Positions 7,458 to 16,675 are shown, counted from the stretch's first letter. The stretch is DNA of 64,000 nucleotides from Dyadobacter sediminis (GCF_005860765.1 NZ_VCEI01000011.1:62001-126000); one strand, 5' to 3'. Numbers and translations: made by a program. Notes: generated by a model from the letters alone, not told the origin.

Positions 7458-8447
7458 TTACAGATGCGAGCGATCAGCCTCACTTTTAATCAGAGGGCTT
7501 TCTGCTTCGGCCATTACAGGTTTTGGCGGAAGTATCCGGTCAAGCAGCTTTTCAATCAAAGGAATAAAAGGCAGAAACAGCAGCACACCCGCTGTGTTGA
7601 AGACCATATGCGCATTGGCAATTTTCTGCTGCATGCCGGCTCCGGCAGAAATCCATTCAATAAATGTATAGAACTGCGGAAACACAGCCAGACCGATTAC
7701 GATACAAAGCACATTGAAGGCCAGATGGAACAAGCCCGTCTTTACGGCCTGCCGGTCTGCACGGATGGTCGCCATCAGTGTGTCGGAGCACGTACCCAGT
7801 TCCGCACCCAGCATAACCGCCATGGCGCCGGGCAAATTGATAAGCTGTTTTTTTGCCAGTGTAATCACCATGCCGACGGTTGCAGAAGAGGACTGGATAA
7901 GCAGCGTGACAAGTGCGCCGATGAACGTTCCCCGCAACGGACTTTCCAGCCGTTCCATCCAGGAAAGAAATTTTTCATGGTCTTTCAGCGGTTCCACGGC
8001 TCTTTCCATGGTATAAAGCCCAAAGAACAGAATGCCAAAATAAAGGACAACCCGGCCAGCATTGGAAACTTTCTCACTTTTTGCAAAAAAGCTGAAAACA
8101 AGTCCCAGAAAGATTGGAACAGGTGAGTACTGGCCGATATCCAGCGCAATAAGCTGGCTCGAAAAGGTAGTTCCGATATTGGCACCCATAACGATCCCCA
8201 GCGATTGCCGGAAAGTCAGCGCGCCTGCATTCACCAGCACGATGGTCATAATGATCACGGCGGAGGAAGAATCCAGCAGAACCGTGGCAGCAGTGCCTGT
8301 AAGAACGGAAGTGATCAGGTTTTTGGTAAAAAGGTCAAGCCATTTGTTGGCTTTGTTGCCAATCAGTTCCTCTAACGTATCAGACAGGTTATTGACCGCG
8401 AACAGGAAAAGGCCCAGCCCTCCCAGTACCATTAAGAAAATATCCAT
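7458..8447 (-). CDS. Na/Pi cotransporter family protein (PF02690)
   Basis: A polytopic inner-membrane protein of the Na+/phosphate symporter family, about 329 residues from the ATG at 8447; an in-frame ATG at 8489 would add 14 residues that look non-essential. The family's inverted repeats are seen. The second repeat holds the canonical QSSSA motif (LIQSSSATVGMV) and the sequence GAELGTCSDT. The first holds GANIGTT but reads LLDSSSAV, with Asp where Gln is usual. It has no C-terminal PhoU domain, unlike longer homologues. It is transcribed away from a TonB-receptor/lipoprotein operon whose upstream region carries Pho-box-like repeats, which supports a phosphate role by context. Confidence 0.87.
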   Translation of the reverse strand: MDIFLMVLGGLGLFLFAVNNLSDTLEELIGNKANKWLDLFTKNLITSVLTGTAATVLLDSSSAVIIMTIVLVNAGALTFRQSLGIVMGANIGTTFSSQLIALDIGQYSPVPIFLGLVFSFFAKSEKVSNAGRVVLYFGILFFGLYTMERAVEPLKDHEKFLSWMERLESPLRGTFIGALVTLLIQSSSATVGMVITLAKKQLINLPGAMAVMLGAELGTCSDTLMATIRADRQAVKTGLFHLAFNVLCIVIGLAVFPQFYTFIEWISAGAGMQQKIANAHMVFNTAGVLLFLPFIPLIEKLLDRILPPKPVMAEAESPLIKSEADRSHL

Positions 8448-8703
8448 TCCGGCTTTTTGTTCAAAAATAAGCCATCCTATATTAAGCAAATGTTATAAAG
8501 CGGCATCCTGCCCAAACTTTATCTGCCTCCTGCAAAACAAACCGGCATAACCGCACGAAATAATCACCGTTGCCTCCTAACAGCATCTGATCCAGGCCTG
8601 AATGCAGTCGTATAAGGTATAAAGTCACCATGCATGCGCGGTATTTTTGGAAAATTACAGTACGGAATTCAATAAAATAAACTGTAGGGATTGAAGGCTG
8701 AAG

Positions 8704-8742
8704 TTAACAATAAGATAACATTCGGGAAATATCGGAGTAACC
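8704..8742 (+). promoter_or_regulatory. Pho-box-like phased TAAC repeats
   Basis: TTAACA at 8704-8709, ATAACA at 8715-8720 and GTAACC at 8737-8742 lie in one 11-bp register (offsets 0, 11, 33). Direct repeats of about 11 bp are the hallmark of PhoB/PhoP-type operators, and TTAACA resembles the Bacillus PhoP box. The block sits about 10-45 bp upstream of the -7 box of the TonB-receptor operon, where an activator would bind. That it is a true Pho box is inference. Confidence 0.4.
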
Positions 8743-8751
8743 TGACGAATC

Positions 8752-8759
8752 TACTTTTG
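8752..8759 (+). promoter_or_regulatory. Bacteroidetes-type -7 box (TACTTTTG) for the TonB-receptor operon
   Basis: TACTTTTG matches TAnnTTTG exactly. A start about 6-8 nt downstream would leave a leader of around 20 nt before the ATG at 8785 and almost none before the ATG at 8770, which favours the 8785 start. There is no recognisable -33 element, consistent with an activator-dependent promoter. Confidence 0.5.
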
Positions 8760-8784
8760 TGTCGTAAAAATGACACCAAACAAG

Positions 8785-11670
8785 ATGAAAAAGAATTTAC
8801 TTACACTGCTGCTTTCCCTTTTGGCCTTCACGGCCTTTGCCGATCCGGGTTCCATCCGGGGTTCCATCAAAGACGCCAAATCCAAAGAACCGCTGATCGG
8901 TGCATCCGTACTGATCGAAGGCACGCAGATCGGAGCGGCCGCCGATGTGGACGGAAATTTTGAACTGGCCAATGTTCCCGCAGGCGCCTACAAGATAATT
9001 GTCACTTTCGTTTCTTACCAGACCAAGGAAATCCCGAACGTAAGAGTGGAATCCGGCAACACCACGGTAATTGATACGGAACTGAGCGAAGAAGGAACTG
9101 CCTTGCAGGAAGTGGTAGTGCGCGGTGCCCGTGCCACCAACACGGAAGTGGCGGTCATCAGCGAAATCAAGCAGCTTAAACCGATTGCGGTGGGAATATC
9201 CGCACAGCAGATCCAGAAATCGCAGGACAGAGACGCCGCCTCGGCCATCCGCCGCGTGCCGGGCGTCAGCATCGTTGATAACCGTTTTGTGATGATCCGC
9301 GGTCTGGGTTCACGATATAATTCTGTTTTGATTAACGATGTAATCACACCTTCCAGCGAAGTGGATACGCGTTCATTCTCTTTCGACCTCGTACCAAGCA
9401 ACATTATCGACCGGATGATTGTTTACAAATCCGGTTCCGCCGAGTCGCCCGGTGACTTTGCCGGCGGTATCATCAAGATTTATACCAAACGCCGTCCTGA
9501 CCAGAACTTTACAGAAGGTGCAGCTACGATCGGTTACCGAGCCAATACTACTTTTCAGAACGTACAGACGCATTCCCGCAGCGGTGCCAACTGGCTTGGG
9601 CTGTGGAACGCAGATCAGCAGCTTTCCACTGCTTTTCCGAAAAGATCAGCTGATTTCAACTCGCTCAGCGCTCCGGAAAGAGCAACTTACGGACAGTTAC
9701 TTCCCAATACGTGGGCACTGAAAAGCCAGACGGTTAACCCTGACATGCGCTTTGCGCTGAATATGGGAAGACGTTTTGAAATCGGGAATGTGGATGTAAG
9801 TAACCTGACCAACATTAACTACTCGCTTACGAATCAATTTGCGGAAGTGGGCCTTAAATTGTATCAGAATGGCTTGACGGCCAACGATGTATTTGAAAGC
9901 TACACGGATCAGAGCTATGCACGTCAGTCGCGTATCGGTGTGCTTCACAACTGGACTTTCCGTTTTTCACCGGTATTCAATCTGGAATGGAAAACATTGT
10001 TTAACCAGTTGGGCAATACAGAAACCGTCGTTCGTGAAGGACAAAGAGTTGTGGACGGATACGATGTGCGCAACTACTCGCAGCGTTTTGAAAACCGCAG
10101 CATTGTAACGACGCAGGTTTCCGGTGACCATAAATTCGGCGATCTGACCAAGCTGAACTGGATTACAGGATTTGGCTATACCGGCCGCTGGGAGCCGGAC
10201 TGGAAACGTGTCCGTTTTCAGCGCGTAACCGGCGCCACGGGATCGGACGGCCAGCTTGCTCCTTATCAGGTTGTAGCGCCGATTGAACCAAACCCGATTG
10301 ATCTGGGCCGTTTTTATTCCAAATTAAATGAGCGCGTCCTGACGCTTTCCGTTAACGGAGAGCATACGCTGGGCAACCCGACCGACCGCGAGCCAAACAG
10401 GATCCGGTTCGGAGTGTACGGAGAACGTAAAGACCGCGATTATTCAGCCCGTTTCTATGGATACAACACCATTGGCAATGCTTCGGGAATTCTGCGCGGC
10501 GACATCGGGACCATTTTTACGCCACAAAATGTAGCAGGCCAGGAAGGCGGGCTGACGATCAAGGACGGTACCAAAGACCTTGATTCTTACTCGGGAATTA
10601 ATAATTACTATGCTGCATACCTCAGCGGCGACATGAACTTTGGTTCCAAAGCGATACTGACCGTGGGTTTCAGAGGGGAATACAACAACCAGCAACTTCA
10701 TTCCTACATTGTAAACGAGAGAAAGGAACTGGTGAACAACAAGCTTTTCATTCCGCTGCCTTCGCTGAACTTTACTTACAAAGTATCCGAAAAACAGAAT
10801 CTGAGACTTGCCTTCTCGTCCACGCTGAACCGGGCCGAATTCCGCGAGCTTGCTCCTTTTACGTATTTTGACTTCAATCTGCAGGCCGACATCAGAGGAA
10901 ATACGGCGCTTAAAACGGCTAAAATCCAGAACATTGACGCAAAATGGGAATTTTATCCAAGTACCAACGAGCTGATTTCCGTGACCGGTTTCTATAAATA
11001 TTTTAAAAATCCGATCGAGACCTTTCTGCTGCCGACAGGAAACGGACTGGCTTACACTTTCATCAATGCCAACAATTCCACAAACTATGGTGTTGAACTC
11101 GAGATACGCAAAGGATTTCAGGAATCCACAATCCCGTTCCTGCAGAACCTGACGCTGGTTGGAAATGCATCCCTTATAAAAAGCACGGTAAACCTTGGGC
11201 AGTTTGTAGAAGGCCCGGACCTGAGCGGCGCAAATGTGAAGTATGACCTGACAGGGATTACGGACAAAAAACGTCCGATGGCCAATCAGTCGCCATACCT
11301 GATCAATACCGGGATTTACTATGCAGCGCCATCCGGTTTTCAGTGGAACGTGCTTTACAACATCTTCGGACAACGGATCTTTGCAGTGGGTAACCTGGAA
11401 AACCCGACCGTTTATGAAATGCCCCGCAATGTCGTTGACCTGAATATCAGCAAGAAATTCAAAAACCAGCTTGAACTCCGCCTTGGAATTCAGGACATTC
11501 TGAACCAGCCTGTACGTTTCTCGCAGGATTTCAACAGAGACGGAAAAATCGGCAGAGATGTAACGTCGAAAAGCGCGTCTGCCGATCAGGATATCAGAAG
11601 GTTCAGAAGAGGAAGTTACTTCACCATCACGGCTGCCTACACCTTTGGAAAGCGGACGGTAATCCCGTAA
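8785..11670 (+). CDS. TonB-dependent receptor with carboxypeptidase-regulatory-like domain
   Basis: An outer-membrane receptor of about 961 residues. A signal peptide MKKNLLTLLLSLLAFTAFA leads into a CarboxypepD_reg-like beta-sandwich (about 20-105; GSIKDAKSKEPLIGASV, then ELANVPAGAYKI). The plug domain follows (about 115-235; RVPGVSIVDNRFVMIRGLGS and VYKSGSAESPGDFAGGII), then a long beta-barrel ending in a typical terminal strand (FTITAAYTFG). The ATG at 8785 was preferred over 8770 because the signal peptide starts there and the -7 box sits 25 bp upstream. It is followed after 68 bp by a TIG/beta-helix lipoprotein gene, a recurring two-gene arrangement in this phylum. It lacks the SusC signature and a SusD partner. 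Pho-box-like repeats and the neighbouring symporter suggest a phosphate-related substrate (inference). Confidence 0.9.
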   Translation: MKKNLLTLLLSLLAFTAFADPGSIRGSIKDAKSKEPLIGASVLIEGTQIGAAADVDGNFELANVPAGAYKIIVTFVSYQTKEIPNVRVESGNTTVIDTELSEEGTALQEVVVRGARATNTEVAVISEIKQLKPIAVGISAQQIQKSQDRDAASAIRRVPGVSIVDNRFVMIRGLGSRYNSVLINDVITPSSEVDTRSFSFDLVPSNIIDRMIVYKSGSAESPGDFAGGIIKIYTKRRPDQNFTEGAATIGYRANTTFQNVQTHSRSGANWLGLWNADQQLSTAFPKRSADFNSLSAPERATYGQLLPNTWALKSQTVNPDMRFALNMGRRFEIGNVDVSNLTNINYSLTNQFAEVGLKLYQNGLTANDVFESYTDQSYARQSRIGVLHNWTFRFSPVFNLEWKTLFNQLGNTETVVREGQRVVDGYDVRNYSQRFENRSIVTTQVSGDHKFGDLTKLNWITGFGYTGRWEPDWKRVRFQRVTGATGSDGQLAPYQVVAPIEPNPIDLGRFYSKLNERVLTLSVNGEHTLGNPTDREPNRIRFGVYGERKDRDYSARFYGYNTIGNASGILRGDIGTIFTPQNVAGQEGGLTIKDGTKDLDSYSGINNYYAAYLSGDMNFGSKAILTVGFRGEYNNQQLHSYIVNERKELVNNKLFIPLPSLNFTYKVSEKQNLRLAFSSTLNRAEFRELAPFTYFDFNLQADIRGNTALKTAKIQNIDAKWEFYPSTNELISVTGFYKYFKNPIETFLLPTGNGLAYTFINANNSTNYGVELEIRKGFQESTIPFLQNLTLVGNASLIKSTVNLGQFVEGPDLSGANVKYDLTGITDKKRPMANQSPYLINTGIYYAAPSGFQWNVLYNIFGQRIFAVGNLENPTVYEMPRNVVDLNISKKFKNQLELRLGIQDILNQPVRFSQDFNRDGKIGRDVTSKSASADQDIRRFRRGSYFTITAAYTFGKRTVIP

Positions 11671-11738
11671 AAACAATTCAAACCCTGAGCCAAGTCAATT
11701 AAAACAACCCAAGTAAACAATTCATGTTCATTATGATT

Positions 11739-13415
11739 ATGTCAAGAACAAAATTTAAACTGTTTTTCATGTCAATGAGTCTTTTTGCAGCGCTTACTGC
11801 CTGCGAAAATGACGACAAGCCGGCTCCTGTTACCGAAGTACTTGCAGTTAAATCCATGGCGCCTGCTTCCGGTCTCGCAGGGACCAAAGTTGTAATCACA
11901 GGAACAAAATTTGATCCTACCCCGGCAAATAACGTCGTATTGTTCAATACAACACCTGCCATGGTAACCGCAGCAACGGCTACAACCATTGAAACAACGG
12001 TTCCGGTTGGTGCAACGACCGGTCTCATTACGGTGACAACAGGCGGAACAACGGTTAAAAGCGCAACGCCGTTTACGGTTTCGGATCGTGCCACAATAGA
12101 CGTTTCGGGCGAGATCAAGACAAATACAAACTGGACTGCCAATAATGTTTATGTCCTGAAAGGCTTTGTTTATGTAACTGCCGGCAATACGCTGACCATT
12201 GAAAAAGGGACGATCATCAAAGGCGCCGGAAAAGAGGCTGACCCGAAAGCACAAGGTCAGGGCGGATCGCTGATCATTGAAGCAGGCGCCAAAATCGTCG
12301 CCATCGGTACGGCTGAGCAACCGATCGTTTTTACTTCTTCCAAAGAGCCCGGACAGCGTAACTACGGAGACTGGGGCGGTGTTGTTCTGATTGGTAAAGC
12401 ACCTCATAACCAGGCGGGTTCAAAGGGGCCTGAAGGCGGAATCCGTGGCGGAACCACAAACGCCGGACTGGGGACCGATAACATTGCCGATGACAACTCA
12501 GGAACTTTGCAATACGTACGCATTGAATTTGCAGGTATCGCACTCAGCAATACGGCAAACAGCGAGATCAACGGTCTGACGCTGTATGCAGTAGGCTCCG
12601 GCACAACGATTGACCACGTGCAGGTTTCGTACAGCGGTGACGATTCATACGAATGGTTCGGAGGTACGGTTAATTCCAAATATCTGGTTGCATACCGTGG
12701 CTATGATGACGACTGGGATACCGACTGGGGCTTTACCGGAAAAGTACAGTACGCTTTGTCATTACGTGATCCTGAATTTGCCGATCAGTCTGCATCCAAC
12801 GGTTTTGAATCCGATAACTTCAACTCAGGCGAGCCGGCAACAGGCCCGAATGCAGGTCTTCCTTTAACCGCACCGGTCTTCGCCAATGTGAGTAACCTCG
12901 TTACTTCAGGAGCGCCTTCCAATGCAACGATCAAAGGAAGCGGCGGGTACCAGGCAGCCATGCATTTGCGCAGAAACACTTCCATCAGCATTTTGAACTC
13001 CCTTTTTGTAGGTTATCCAGAAGGCCTTCGTCTGGACGGCACGGCCACCGGAACGTATACCAATGCAACCAAGGGAACACTGGATCTGAGAGGAATCGTT
13101 CTGGCCAACAATACACTTCCTGTAACCGGAAAAGGTGAAATTACAGAAGCACAGGCCACTGCATACTTCAACACGGCTGCCCGCAAGAACGAAGTGAAAG
13201 ACCTTGCTTCCCTTTTGCTGAACACGGCAAACTTCACATTGACCGCTCCCGGCTTGTTGCCGCAGGCTACATCACCGCTTCTGACCGGAGCCGTATGGGA
13301 TGGAAAAGGTGCTGATGCTTACTTTACAAAGGAAACGTTCAGAGGTGCATTCGGAACAACAGACTGGACCAAAGGATGGACCAACTGGGATCCGCAGAAT
13401 ACGATCTATAAATAA
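11739..13415 (+). CDS. Surface lipoprotein with IPT/TIG domain and beta-helix-like repeats
   Basis: A 558-residue lipoprotein from the ATG at 11739 (an upstream ATG at 11724 would add five residues). The lipobox ends LFAALTAC with Cys22, so it is probably outer-membrane anchored. Residues about 35-115 form an IPT/TIG immunoglobulin-like domain (MAPASGLAGTKVVITGTKF). The rest shows beta-solenoid style repeats: LTIEKGTIIKGAG, LIIEAGAKIVAIGTAEQPIVFTS, GGVVLIGKAP, then Asp-rich loops such as YDDDWDTDWGF. It sits directly behind the TonB receptor gene and probably acts as its extracellular substrate-binding partner, the role SusD plays for SusC; this is inference. A good hairpin terminator follows the gene. 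Confidence 0.85.
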   Translation: MSRTKFKLFFMSMSLFAALTACENDDKPAPVTEVLAVKSMAPASGLAGTKVVITGTKFDPTPANNVVLFNTTPAMVTAATATTIETTVPVGATTGLITVTTGGTTVKSATPFTVSDRATIDVSGEIKTNTNWTANNVYVLKGFVYVTAGNTLTIEKGTIIKGAGKEADPKAQGQGGSLIIEAGAKIVAIGTAEQPIVFTSSKEPGQRNYGDWGGVVLIGKAPHNQAGSKGPEGGIRGGTTNAGLGTDNIADDNSGTLQYVRIEFAGIALSNTANSEINGLTLYAVGSGTTIDHVQVSYSGDDSYEWFGGTVNSKYLVAYRGYDDDWDTDWGFTGKVQYALSLRDPEFADQSASNGFESDNFNSGEPATGPNAGLPLTAPVFANVSNLVTSGAPSNATIKGSGGYQAAMHLRRNTSISILNSLFVGYPEGLRLDGTATGTYTNATKGTLDLRGIVLANNTLPVTGKGEITEAQATAYFNTAARKNEVKDLASLLLNTANFTLTAPGLLPQATSPLLTGAVWDGKGADAYFTKETFRGAFGTTDWTKGWTNWDPQNTIYK

Positions 13416-13453
13416 ACTATTGAAAGAGTATATAATTGGTGTCAGAATTTAGA

Positions 13454-13489
13454 AAAATCGGAGGCGTCTGCTTCCGATTTTCTTGTTTT
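13454..13489 (+). terminator. Intrinsic terminator after the TonB-receptor/lipoprotein operon
   Basis: The arm AAAATCGGAGG (13454-13464) pairs with CTTCCGATTTT (13471-13481), with one G:T pair and a 6-nt loop. The T-rich run CTTGTTTT follows. It lies about 40 bp after the lipoprotein stop codon. Confidence 0.75.
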
Positions 13490-13607
13490 AAAAAAGTAAC
13501 GCGTCGACAAGCTATACCTTACAATTTAGTAACAGTAACGATCCGTATAATACCAGAAATGAACCTGAATCTTGATCCGTATATCATATAAAATGCCCAG
13601 TATTATG

Positions 13608-14315
13608 ATGAAACATTCAGTGACCGTTTTGCTTTCCTTGCTGTTTCTTTTTGCATGCCGGAAGGATAGTGAAGTTCCTACTCCTGAAAAAGAAGCGCAG
13701 CATCCTGACTGGTACATTCTGCATGCTCCGGACGAACACGGGATACAGGCTGTTTACGGTGATATCGACGGCACGCTGCTGCTGACGGACCGGCGTCATA
13801 TTCATTATACCAAAGACAAGGGAAAAACCTGGAAACAGGCCAGCTATGATTCCAGCATCGGTCTGAGTGGCTTTGCCATGACGAACGACACGCTGTTTGT
13901 GCTTGATACCGAAACCGTAAGCAGCAGCGATTCGGGCAACGTTTACGCAAAACACCCTTATCAATTTAGTGTTGACGGCGGAATTTCGTGGAAAAAACTG
14001 GATCAGCAATGGAGCATGCCCGAAATGAAAACCCCGCTGAATTACAGCTATTCGGCAAACGGCATCCGGTTCAGTATTGACCGGTTCATCGACAGCAACG
14101 GCCATGTAGAGGATAAAGGCATCAAGTCAGAGAATGGCCGCAGAATCGGTCTGCCTCGGCAGCATGTGTTGAAAAGTATCTATTTTGATAAAAAGTCACG
14201 ATTGTATATTTCCGGCTCGGCACCGCTATGCCATACTGACGGGTATATGCAGCTGTGTGACAAGGAAAACGCACGCGGCACACTGTACATTTCAAGACAG
14301 GAAATCAGATACTGA
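13608..14315 (+). CDS. Lipoprotein with sialidase/BNR-like repeats, function unknown
   Basis: A 235-residue lipoprotein from the ATG at 13608; the upstream ATG at 13572 would place a poor leader before the signal peptide. The lipobox is LFLFAC with Cys17. The body contains Asp-box-like beta-propeller motifs (YTKDKGKTWKQ near 70; SVDGGISWKKL near 130), as in sialidase-type and photosystem-stability-factor propellers. At this length it holds at most a partial propeller, so a complete six-blade fold is unlikely. It follows the terminated TonB/lipoprotein operon and is probably an independent unit with the small Lys-rich gene behind it. Substrate and role are unknown. Confidence 0.75.
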   Translation: MKHSVTVLLSLLFLFACRKDSEVPTPEKEAQHPDWYILHAPDEHGIQAVYGDIDGTLLLTDRRHIHYTKDKGKTWKQASYDSSIGLSGFAMTNDTLFVLDTETVSSSDSGNVYAKHPYQFSVDGGISWKKLDQQWSMPEMKTPLNYSYSANGIRFSIDRFIDSNGHVEDKGIKSENGRRIGLPRQHVLKSIYFDKKSRLYISGSAPLCHTDGYMQLCDKENARGTLYISRQEIRY

Positions 14316-14363
14316 CTTTTCGGATCTGCACCGGACGCATCAAAATAACATTTATAAAAACCT

Positions 14364-14663
14364 ATGAAACGACAAAAGAAGGAGCTGGCAGCCGCTATTA
14401 CGGAAACGATCCAGGATACACTGACGGATACCTTAAACGGCGCCGAGCAATTGAAAAAAGCCATCAGGAAAACGGCAAAAAAGCTTGCAAAAAAGCTGAT
14501 CAGAATTTCGGTCAGGCAGGAAAAAGAAACCGGAACGGCCAAGCATCCGGAAAAGCCTGTGGGAAAAGCAGCAAAAACAAAAAAGAAGAAGAAATTGAAA
14601 ATCGGGTTAAAAGGTACTCCGAAAACCGAACGGCAATCCCTTTCCACACTGGAAAAACCCTGA
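14364..14663 (+). CDS. Small Lys/Ala-rich basic protein
   Basis: A 99-residue, strongly basic protein not assigned to a family. Residues about 8-45 look like an amphipathic helix (ITETIQDTLTDTLNGAEQLKK). The C-terminal half is a low-complexity Lys/Ala/Pro/Thr tail resembling histone H1-like bacterial proteins (GKAAKTKKKKKLKIG). A DNA- or RNA-binding or polyanion-binding role is possible but not shown. It starts 48 bp after the preceding lipoprotein gene on the same strand. The gap behind it (14664-14894) holds nothing I can identify. Confidence 0.55.
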   Translation: MKRQKKELAAAITETIQDTLTDTLNGAEQLKKAIRKTAKKLAKKLIRISVRQEKETGTAKHPEKPVGKAAKTKKKKKLKIGLKGTPKTERQSLSTLEKP

Positions 14664-14894
14664 AAACAGGATGGGATTTCAGTGACAATCCATTGATTTT
14701 AGAAGGCTACATTATGAACGGGATTTTGTTAGGCAGCATGTCAAAATAGATGCGTCCGGCAAAATCCCGGCAACATGCATTCGCAATCCAATGAAAGAAC
14801 ACCTGTTTTTTCTTTCTGCTGGTTTCCAAACATAGTCATCTCCAAAACAGTTTTGCCAGGAGTCAGCAGCAACCGCTAACAGCTAAAAACTACC

Positions 14895-16028
14895 TCAGAA
14901 TGCCTCTCCGGTAAATAAGTAAAATCCCGGGCCATCTTCTGTAAACCCGACATCCAGACGCAGATAAATATCTTTTTTCGGAAATAGCAGATACCGCAGC
15001 CCGATACCGCCGGAAGTGCGTAGGTGCCGGGTCGTAAAATCAGCGATTTTGGGCGCAACCACGGCAGCTCCCGCAAATGCAACCGCGCCAAAACGCTTGC
15101 TGAAGCCAAACGGCAGCCAGCGATGCTCCACCTGCGCTGCGAGCATGCTTTTATCCCGGTAACGCCCGGAATAATAACCGCGCATAATCATTTCGCCGCC
15201 CATCAGCGCAAGTTGGTTAAAGGGAATGTTGCCCCGAAAAAAATTTCCGTAGACCTGCCAAGCCAGTACGTTACGTTTGCCGGAAGGATGATAGGAACGA
15301 AGGTCCAGATTGATACCGTGAAAAGTATAGTCACTTCCCAGGCCGGGATGATATTTCAGAAAAGAAATTTCACCAAAGAAACCTTTCCGGACATTCAGTA
15401 CATTATGCCTGTTGTCAAAAACCAGCGCGGCACCGAGGCCTACGTTGAGCGTTCCGTCACTGCCCGTCGGTTTTTCGTAAAAATGATCTTTTGGCTGTTC
15501 AAAGTTTGTATTATATAATTGCTGATAATCAATTTCGGGACCGAAGAAAAAATCCGGAACGATCTTTTTCAAAACCCTTTGCCTGAACAGAAGATAATTG
15601 GCATCAATCAGCGCCGGGTCTTTGCCGGGTGTTTCGGGACCGATGCCGTAATACAAAAGCGGAAATCTCTGAAACCTTGTCCTGCCCAGAAAAAACCAGT
15701 TGTCCTGATTTCCGTAAATCGCGTTGTCCAGCCAGATTCCGTATTGTCCCTCCAAAGTCACAAAACTGAAAGCCTGCACTTCACTGAGCCGGTTCAGTGT
15801 GTCGTTTTTTGCCTGAAACAGTAGCAATGACGAAAAGCCGAATTCCACACTGGTTTCGGGGGAGTAGGCGAGGGTCGGATAGATCCGGAAACTGGGTTTT
15901 CCGGGTGCAGTGGTATCCGTAATGGCTTTTTGTATTGTTCGCCTGATCCAGCTTTCCTGCGCCAGAAGCGGAGCGGTGACTGCTGAAAAGCAAATAAACA
16001 GAACCGGAAGCAGTTTTTGTAAAATCAA
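14895..16028 (-). CDS. BamA/TamA-type outer-membrane beta-barrel protein without POTRA domains
   Basis: A 377-residue protein with signal peptide MILQKLLPVLFICFSAVTAPLLAQ followed directly by a 16-strand style surface-antigen barrel. Alternating aromatic strands are seen, along with the conserved RGYYSGRYRDKSMLAAQVEHRW region (near 280-300), which corresponds to the VRGF/Y lid loop motif of the D15 superfamily. Full-length BamA or TamA has N-terminal POTRA repeats; these are absent, so this is not the assembly machine but one of the short D15-like porins or secretion barrels frequent in Bacteroidetes. It is transcribed alone. The substrate is unknown. Confidence 0.85.
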   Translation of the reverse strand: MILQKLLPVLFICFSAVTAPLLAQESWIRRTIQKAITDTTAPGKPSFRIYPTLAYSPETSVEFGFSSLLLFQAKNDTLNRLSEVQAFSFVTLEGQYGIWLDNAIYGNQDNWFFLGRTRFQRFPLLYYGIGPETPGKDPALIDANYLLFRQRVLKKIVPDFFFGPEIDYQQLYNTNFEQPKDHFYEKPTGSDGTLNVGLGAALVFDNRHNVLNVRKGFFGEISFLKYHPGLGSDYTFHGINLDLRSYHPSGKRNVLAWQVYGNFFRGNIPFNQLALMGGEMIMRGYYSGRYRDKSMLAAQVEHRWLPFGFSKRFGAVAFAGAAVVAPKIADFTTRHLRTSGGIGLRYLLFPKKDIYLRLDVGFTEDGPGFYLFTGEAF

Positions 16029-16204
16029 GCGGACCGTAACGTTTAGATGAGTATACGCAGGTCAGTAAACAAATTATGCCAAATAAATACTTTCTGTAAA
16101 GACAACTTTAAAAAGGTCATACAAATATTTTTTTGCCGGCATGGTAAAATGGTCTGTTGTGGCACGACTTTCTTAGAACGTATACTATACCTAAAACAAA
16201 TATC

Positions 16205-16660
16205 ATGTCAACAGTAGGAAACAACACAAGCATAATTAACAATCTGATTGAGATTAACAATGACCGCGTAGCCGGTTTTGAAAAAGTGATCGCAGATATC
16301 GATGATGAAAATATTGACCTGAAAAGCCTGTTTCAGGAATTTGCTCAGCAAAGCCGGAAAAACAGCCAGGAATTGTCAGCCATTGTAGGATCAGTTGAAG
16401 AACTGGAAACCGGCAACAGCGTAAGCGGCGCATTGCACCGTGCATGGATCGATGTGAAATCGTTATTTGGCGGCAGCGACCGTGCCAGCATCTTGTCCGA
16501 AGCAGAGCGTGGAGAAGATGCCATCAAAAAGGCTTATCAGGAAGCTTTGTCCAGCGGCGAACTGCTGCCGGATGTTACCAGTACGGTAAGCAAACAGGCG
16601 CATGAGATCAACTCGGCGCATGATAAAATCAAGGCTTTGAGAGATATTGCAAAAGCCTGA
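16205..16660 (+). CDS. PA2169/DUF2383-type four-helix bundle protein
   Basis: A 151-residue, all-helical soluble protein that fits the DUF2383 (PA2169-like, ferritin-like bundle) family. Helix 1 is IINNLIEINNDRVAGFEKVIADI, helix 2 is IDLKSLFQEFAQQSRKN, and the middle carries the family segment HRAWIDVKSLFGGSDRASILSEAERGEDAI. The ATG at 16205 begins the family homology; an upstream ATG at 16157 only adds non-conserved sequence. Members are often stress-associated, but their function is not known. It is a single-gene unit closed by a strong hairpin terminator. Confidence 0.85.
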   Translation: MSTVGNNTSIINNLIEINNDRVAGFEKVIADIDDENIDLKSLFQEFAQQSRKNSQELSAIVGSVEELETGNSVSGALHRAWIDVKSLFGGSDRASILSEAERGEDAIKKAYQEALSSGELLPDVTSTVSKQAHEINSAHDKIKALRDIAKA

Positions 16661-16675
16661 TCCGAAAATGCATAC

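Larger units (their letters stand above)
8448..8784. other. Divergent intergenic region between symporter and TonB-receptor genes
   Basis: This roughly 340-bp gap holds no gene. It contains the promoter of the TonB-receptor operon (TACTTTTG at 8752-8759) and, just upstream, a run of TAAC cores spaced by multiples of 11 bp (8704-8742). There is also a separated inverted repeat, TACAGT/ACTGTA, near 8657-8687. For the symporter only a single ATAACA-like element (8491-8496 on the minus strand) is seen. Confidence 0.6.

Noticed and set aside
10444-11676. 410-codon open frame on the minus strand
   Set aside because: It lies wholly antisense to the TonB receptor gene, has no recognisable domain, and its openness follows from codon bias of the real gene.
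16159-16175. TGGCAC element resembling a sigma-54 -24 box upstream of the DUF2383 gene
   Set aside because: The GC dinucleotide required 10 bp after GG is missing, so the -12 half is absent.
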